Assembly: GCF_020252405.1 (NCBI RefSeq)
Contig: NZ_JADCDA010000078.1
Span: forward strand, 1 to 57,627
Direction: 5' to 3'
Origin: Aestuariivirga sp.
Lineage (GTDB): Bacteria; Pseudomonadota; Alphaproteobacteria; Rhizobiales; Aestuariivirgaceae
DNA: 57,627 bases
Part shown: in pieces, positions 53,274 to 57,627 of the stretch
Layout: every line of letters begins with the position of its first letter
Position numbering within the stretch: the first letter of the stretch is position 1
The notes under the pieces: generated by a model
Seen by the model: the letters and a program-made list of their open reading frames with translations, nothing else
Database searches by the model: none
Told to the model about the DNA's origin: nothing
Position numbers and translations under genes: made by a program

Positions 53274-54365
53274 TTAGGTCATTGCCTGTCCGCTGGCGGC
53301 ACGGAAGATGTGGATCTTGCTCAGGTCTATGGCGATCGGAACAGCGTCGCCGGGCTTGAGGCCCGAGGCGCTCTGTTCGGGAAGCACCATGCGCAGCGTC
53401 TCGCCCCCGGCCTCCACCGAGACGACGGTCACGTCGCCCAGGGGCTCGATGAGGTGAACGCGGGATGGAACGGCGGCCTCGCCTTCGATGGCGGGGCGAA
53501 GGTCGCTGGGGCGGATGCCCACAAGAGCGGCCTCGCCCGCGGCGCCGGAATGAAACTTGCGGCCGGACAGCAGCTTGCCGAGCGGCGTGTCGAGGCTGGA
53601 AAGATCGGCGCTGAGCGTTGCCCTGACCATGTTCATATGCGGCGAGCCGATCTTGCCCGCCACATATGTATCGACCGGCCGCTCGTAGAGTTCGTCCGGC
53701 GTGCCGCGCTGCACCACCGCGCCGTTGCGCATCACGGCGATCTCCTCGCCCATCGACAGGGCTTCGAGTTCGTCGGGTGTCGCATAGACGATGGTCATGC
53801 CGAACTGGCGGTGCAGCCGCTTCAACTCGGCGCGCATGTCATGGCGCAGCTTGGCGTCGAGATTGGTCAACGGCTCGTCGAGCAGCAGGATCTTCGGCCG
53901 GCGGATCAGCGAGCGGCCCAGCGCCACGCGCTGCTGCTCGCCACCCGACAATGTGTTGGGCTTGCGCTCCAGGCGATGCGAGAGCTTGAGCATCGCCGCG
54001 GTCTCCTTGACGCGCGTGTCGATCTCTTCCCGGCCAACGCCCTCTTCCTTCAGGGGATAGGCGAAGTTCTCATGGACCGTGAGATGCGGATAGAGCGCGA
54101 AGGACTGGAACACCATGGAGACGCCGCGGCCCGCGATCGGCGCGGTCGTCACGTCATGCCCGTTGATCTCGAGCCGGCCCGCATCGGTGGCAACGAGGCC
54201 TGCGATCGTCCGCAGCGTCGTCGTCTTGCCGACGGCGCTGGGCCCGAACAGCACGAAGAAGCGTCCCTCCGCCACGTCGAAGGAGAGATCGTCGAGCGCG
54301 CGCACCTTGCCGTAGGACTTCGAAATCCCCGACAAACGCAGCGCTGGAACCTTGCTTCCTGCCAT
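53274..54365 (-). CDS. Sugar ABC transporter ATPase lacking the switch histidine
   Basis: This 363-residue MalK-like ATPase has Walker A GPSAVGKT (residues 41-48), signature LSGGEQQR (139-146), Walker B LLLDEP and a C-terminal TOBE-type domain. Where the switch histidine belongs (V-T-H-D-Q) it reads YATPDELEAL, with Pro about residue 197. It is first among the transporter genes, ahead of the binding protein, while the second ATPase is five genes on. From memory, GlpS and GlpT of the rhizobial glycerol transporter share this split of defects. ATG 54365 has AGGGA upstream. Confidence 0.88.
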   Translation of the reverse strand: MAGSKVPALRLSGISKSYGKVRALDDLSFDVAEGRFFVLFGPSAVGKTTTLRTIAGLVATDAGRLEINGHDVTTAPIAGRGVSMVFQSFALYPHLTVHENFAYPLKEEGVGREEIDTRVKETAAMLKLSHRLERKPNTLSGGEQQRVALGRSLIRRPKILLLDEPLTNLDAKLRHDMRAELKRLHRQFGMTIVYATPDELEALSMGEEIAVMRNGAVVQRGTPDELYERPVDTYVAGKIGSPHMNMVRATLSADLSSLDTPLGKLLSGRKFHSGAAGEAALVGIRPSDLRPAIEGEAAVPSRVHLIEPLGDVTVVSVEAGGETLRMVLPEQSASGLKPGDAVPIAIDLSKIHIFRAASGQAMT

Positions 54366-54507
54366 TCCCATTCCCTGTTCAGCGGCCCTGAGGGCTCTTC
54401 TTAGGCGAGAGACTAACCTGTCCCGGACGATTTGCAAGACGCCTTTCAGCGCTTGCAAAAGCTGTCGCGCTTGCAGTTGCTGCCTAAACTTAGTGCAAGT
54501 TGAGGCG

Positions 54508-55650
54508 TCAGCCCTTGGCGCTCTCCCACTGGCCGGTTTTGGCCGACCTCAGCACCGCATCGGTGACGAGATCGGTGGCCAGCGCATCGCGGAAGGTGGG
54601 TGCGGCAGGCTTGCCTAACGTCAACCCGTCGATAAAGTCGGCGGCCTGATGAATGAAGGTGTGCTCATAGCCGATCTGCAGGCCGGGCACCCACCATTTG
54701 TTCATATAGGGGTGATCGCCGTCGGTGATGTGCACCGAGCGCCAGCCGCGGGTGCGGCCCTCGTCGCGATGGTCGAAATACTGCAACCTGTGCAGGTCAT
54801 GAAGGTCCCAGAAGATCGAGGCATGCTCGCCGTTGATCTCCAGCGTATAGAGCGCCTTGTGGCCGCGGGCATAGCGCGTCGCCTCGAAGCTGCCGAGCGA
54901 ACCGTTATCGAAACGCGACAGGAACAGGCTCGCGTCGTCGATCCCCACCTTCTCCGTCTTGCCGGTGATGTTGTGGTGGCGCTCCTTGATGAAGGTCTCG
55001 GTCATGCCGGTGACCGAGGAGATGCCGCCGTTGAGCCACATGGCCGTGTCGATGCAATGGGCGAGGAGATCGCCCGTGACCCCCGAACCCGCGACCCCCA
55101 CGTCAAGCCGCCACAGGCCCTGGCCGCCCTGCGGCAGGTCCTTGGAGATGGTCCAGTCCTGCAGGAACTTGGCGCGGTAGTGGAATATCTTGCCCAGCCG
55201 CCCTTCGTCGATGAGCTGCTTCGCCAGCGTCACGGCCGGCACGCGGCGGTAATTGTACCACACCATGTTGGCAACGCCCGCGCGCTCCACGGCCTCCACC
55301 ATCTTGGCGGATTCGGCGGCTGAGCGGCCGAGCGGCTTCTCGCACATCACCATTTTGCCTGACTGTGCCGCCGCGATGGCGATTTCCATATGCGTGTCGT
55401 TGGGGCTGGCGATGTCGATCAGGTCGACCGATTTGTCATCGACCAGCCTGCGCCAGTCTGTAACGCTTGATTCATAGCCCCATTGCTCCGCGAAATCCTT
55501 GGCCTTCTCGGCGTTGCGGGCGCAGATCGTCTTGAGCACCGGCGTGCAGCCGAGATCGAAAAAACGCGGCGCCTGCGCGAAGGCGTTGGAATGGGTGCGG
55601 CCCATGAAGCCATAGCCCACCATGCCGATGTTGAGGGTTTTCTTCGCCAT
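54508..55650 (-). CDS. Gfo/Idh/MocA family oxidoreductase
   Basis: This 380-residue NAD(P)-dependent dehydrogenase has the Rossmann motif [17 protein letters not shown], the catalytic EKP motif in [15 protein letters not shown] and a C-terminal alpha/beta substrate domain with [11 protein letters not shown]. Members act on sugars, inositols and their derivatives. GGAGGG precedes ATG 55650. It overlaps the upstream TIM-barrel stop slightly and is separated by 142 bp from the ATPase gene, so a second promoter may lie there. Confidence 0.88.
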   Translation of the reverse strand: MAKKTLNIGMVGYGFMGRTHSNAFAQAPRFFDLGCTPVLKTICARNAEKAKDFAEQWGYESSVTDWRRLVDDKSVDLIDIASPNDTHMEIAIAAAQSGKMVMCEKPLGRSAAESAKMVEAVERAGVANMVWYNYRRVPAVTLAKQLIDEGRLGKIFHYRAKFLQDWTISKDLPQGGQGLWRLDVGVAGSGVTGDLLAHCIDTAMWLNGGISSVTGMTETFIKERHHNITGKTEKVGIDDASLFLSRFDNGSLGSFEATRYARGHKALYTLEINGEHASIFWDLHDLHRLQYFDHRDEGRTRGWRSVHITDGDHPYMNKWWVPGLQIGYEHTFIHQAADFIDGLTLGKPAAPTFRDALATDLVTDAVLRSAKTGQWESAKG

Positions 55651-55654
55651 CCGG

Positions 55655-56704
55655 TCAGCCCTCCCAGCCATGCGCGTCGCGGACCTTGATCATCACTGCG
55701 AGGATGTCGTTCCAGGTCTGCTGCTTCAGCATCACCTCATTGGGGAACATGCAGCCATCCCAGCAGATGTGCTTCATCGCCTTGGTAAGGCTGCCGTCTT
55801 TATTCCTGAGCCACAGCCCCGCATGCTTCACGATGTCGAGGCGGCCGTTGGGGTCGGTCACCATGCAGTGGCGGCCTGTCTTGTCATGATAACCCATGCC
55901 CTTCACCGTGCCGTCGTTCTGGGCGACGTGGAAATCGATGGTCCAGGGGCGGAGCAGGTCCGTCATCCTGACGAGTGCGGCATCGAGCTTGGCCTGGTCC
56001 TTCCAGTCGAAGCCTTCGGGCAGCAGCGCCGCTTCGGGCGCGTTGTAGCCCATGGTGTAGAGCAGCGTGTGGGCCATGTCGGCCTGGAAGCCGATGATGC
56101 CGGGACGGTCGGTCTGTTCGAGGGTGTCGATCATCGCCTTCCAGCTGTGCATGCCGCCCCAGCAGATCTCGCCCTCCGCCGCCAGACGCTCGCCATAGTC
56201 CCTGGCGACGTCGCAGGCCTCGCGCCAGGTCTGGGCGATGAGCTTGGTGCTGGCGGCCGGGTCCTTGGCCCAGTCGGCCGGGCTCGAAGCCGAATCGATG
56301 CGGATGACGCCATATTTGCGGACCCCCAGGTCCCGCAGCGCCTTGCCCAGCTCGCAGGACTTGCGAACATTGGCCACGAATTTCTTGCGGTCCTCGGCTG
56401 AGCCCATGGCCGAACCGCCGCCGACGGGTGGCCAGACGGGAGCGACGATGGAGCCGATGGCGAGATTGTGCCCCGCCGCCTTCTCCGCCAGCGCCTTGGC
56501 CTCATCCGCCGTGAAGTCGATGCTGGTGTGGGGCGCGGCATGGAAGATGTCGATGCCGTCGAACCTCACGCCATCCACCTCCGCCGCGGCGGTGAGCGCG
56601 ATCATCGCATCAAGGCCGATGGGCGGCTCCGACTCCGGCCCCTTGCCGACGAGGCCAGGCCACATCGCATTGTGAAGCTTGGGAAAATCATTCTTGCCCG
56701 CCAT
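55655..56704 (-). CDS. Xylose isomerase-like TIM-barrel sugar isomerase/epimerase
   Basis: This 349-residue protein belongs to the AP endonuclease 2/xylose isomerase-like TIM-barrel group. It has [17 protein letters not shown] near residue 50, [26 protein letters not shown] and [14 protein letters not shown] with acidic and His residues suited to metal binding. The substrate is unknown. GGGGAGG precedes ATG 56704. It opens the minus-strand catabolic set and sits 4 bp before the Gfo/Idh gene. Confidence 0.82.
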   Translation of the reverse strand: MAGKNDFPKLHNAMWPGLVGKGPESEPPIGLDAMIALTAAAEVDGVRFDGIDIFHAAPHTSIDFTADEAKALAEKAAGHNLAIGSIVAPVWPPVGGGSAMGSAEDRKKFVANVRKSCELGKALRDLGVRKYGVIRIDSASSPADWAKDPAASTKLIAQTWREACDVARDYGERLAAEGEICWGGMHSWKAMIDTLEQTDRPGIIGFQADMAHTLLYTMGYNAPEAALLPEGFDWKDQAKLDAALVRMTDLLRPWTIDFHVAQNDGTVKGMGYHDKTGRHCMVTDPNGRLDIVKHAGLWLRNKDGSLTKAMKHICWDGCMFPNEVMLKQQTWNDILAVMIKVRDAHGWEG

Positions 56705-56891
56705 GGTTCCTCCCCTGCGGTTTGCATTTTTTGGTGATGCTAGACTCAACTCCGGCTTGCTGTCCAGAATTGCTGTGTGGGTATCCCGGCCATGCCGTTG
56801 ACCTTTCCGCCCTCCGCCTGGCCGGCGCGCGGCAGCATCATGTGGCGGTGCCGGCCGGGCCGGGGCTGGGGTAGGAGTGTTTCGCCGAGGC

Positions 56892-56984
56892 TAAAGCATT
56901 TTCAGGTCAAGTGGACACCGGTTGACCGTCGAAAATGCGACCAAACAAAGAGATGGAGCAGGTTTCGAGTCCACTGAACCGAAA
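56892..56984. repeat. Rhizobial-type composite repeat
   Basis: TAAAGCATTTTCAGGTCAAG with GGTTGACCGTCGAAAATGC forms a palindrome, followed by a GACCAAACAAAGAGATGGAGC tail ending near TGAACCGAAACC. It lies in the 385-bp gene-free region 56705-57089, where I see nothing else beyond possible promoters. Confidence 0.65.
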
Positions 56985-57089
56985 CCAGCTCTGGCTCCCA
57001 AATGGCGTCACCCCGGCCTTCGCCTGGATGCCGACAATGAGGCGGGAGACTTGCAACGTCCATACAAAGACTTTCGACGTATCTGAGGC

Positions 57090-57491
57090 ATGTCCATTTT
57101 TCCGCACAAGGCCCGCCGCATGCTGACCTTCCTCGCCCTGGCGCTTCTGGCCATCGTCATCGGCCTCGTCGGCGTCTGGTATGTCCAGACGCGCAACGTC
57201 GAGGTGGCGCGCTATGAGGTGGTCAAGGCCGACGGGCCCATCGAAATGCGCTCATACCCGGCGCTGACCGTGGCCGAGGTCATCCGCACCGGAACCCGCG
57301 ACCAGGCCGTGCGGGCGGGCTTCGGACCTCTGGCGCGCTACATTTTCGCCAGCGATCGCGGCGGCGACAAGATTGCCATGACCGCCCCCGTGACCCAGAG
57401 CGAAAAGGACAATTCCTGGACCATCCGCTTCATCATGCCCGCGGGCTACACGCTTGCCAGCCTGCCGCAACCGTCCGGCACGGATGGATAA
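57090..57491 (+). pseudogene. SOUL heme-binding family protein truncated by an insertion element
   Basis: The 133-codon frame begins with a membrane anchor (MLTFLALALLAIVIGLVGVWY) and continues with SOUL family sequence: RYEVVKADGPIEMRSYPALTVAEV, GFGPLARYIF, KIAMTAPVTQ, WTIRFIMPAGYTLASLP. Family members run on for roughly 60 more residues, but here the stop TAA falls inside the start of an IS256-like element. The product may be made but should lack the C-terminal part of the barrel. ATG 57120 is an alternative start. Confidence 0.75.
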
Positions 57492-57627
57492 CGTACACAA
57501 TCTTTCGCACTTTTCAAAGACGGCGGCATCTTTCACATTGAAGAAGGAAAGAGGCCATGAAGGAAGAGAACGAAGGCAGATCGATGGGGCAAGTTATCAA
57601 GATCGACGAGGCCCGGATCCGCGACCA
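57487..57627 (+). mobile_element. Left end of an IS256-family insertion sequence (partial)
   Basis: GGATAACGTACACAATC at 57487 looks like the terminal repeat of an IS256-type element: it coincides with the point where the SOUL similarity stops, and a transposase start follows 70 bp later. The right end and the target duplication lie beyond the window. Confidence 0.65.
57557..57627 (+). CDS. IS256-family transposase (partial, N-terminus only)
   Basis: Only 23 residues are inside the window: MKEENEGRSMGQVIKIDEAR then IRD. GQVIKIDEARIRD is, from memory, the conserved start of a group of IS256-type (Mutator-like, DDE) transposases common in rhizobia. GAAGGAAAGAGG precedes ATG 57557. The catalytic residues lie beyond the edge. 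Confidence 0.75.
   Translation, partial: MKEENEGRSMGQVIKIDEARIRD

Overview
The window is high-GC DNA from an alphaproteobacterium, most likely of the order Hyphomicrobiales (Rhizobiales). Pointers are a DUF2794 gene, mesaconyl-CoA hydratase (ethylmalonyl-CoA pathway), a rhizobial-type asparaginase, a thiBPQ operon under a TPP riboswitch, a PhnWAY phosphonate pathway, and several intergenic palindromes of the GCATGATCC...GATCATGC kind common in rhizobia. Nearly all of it is coding; I saw no rRNA, tRNA or CRISPR array. The only mobile element is the left end of an IS256-family insertion at the right edge.

Layout: 1-4.4 kb holds a partial DUF2794 gene, htpG, and the divergent efp/epmA pair (translation factor EF-P and its lysylating enzyme). 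4.4-9.3 kb holds mch and a tight operon of FAD oxidoreductase, pyridoxal kinase, DUF429 protein and Thr/Ser dehydratase. 9.4-16.5 kb holds an RNA m5U methyltransferase and thiamine diphosphokinase on the minus strand, then riboswitch-thiBPQ and an ABC-F ATPase (Uup type) carrying a tandem duplication. 16.7-21.7 kb is a 2-aminoethylphosphonate degradation module: LysR regulator, nested palindromes, phnW, phnA, phnY. 21.8-26.5 kb holds a class III aminotransferase, an acetylpolyamine amidohydrolase-like enzyme, a GNAT, a beta-hydroxyacid dehydrogenase and a Thr dehydratase-like enzyme.

26.6-30.2 kb holds fabD, fabG, sodB and a dipeptidase. 30.2-34.0 kb holds an unusual RibB: an N-terminal helix-turn-helix fused to RibB and a degenerate GTP cyclohydrolase II domain, preceded by a perfect palindrome that overlaps a promoter placed for a leaderless mRNA. 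A RimB-RimK-aspartoacylase-like operon follows. 34.0-42.9 kb holds a DUF853 ATPase, a small DUF2267-like protein, the two methylmalonyl-CoA mutase subunits, a secreted phosphohydrolase/nuclease-like protein, an asparaginase with a decayed upstream gene, and a NicO-type metal permease.

43.1-56.7 kb is a carbohydrate catabolic region. On the plus strand are a tagatose-epimerase-like enzyme, a UPF0261 protein with a 24-bp triplication and a tandem SRPBCC protein. On the minus strand is a sugar ABC transporter with associated oxidoreductases and isomerase. Its two ATPases carry complementary motif losses (switch histidine in one, signature motif in the other), which predicts an asymmetric heterodimer with one working ATP site. 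The right edge is a SOUL-type heme-binding gene cut by the IS256-like element.
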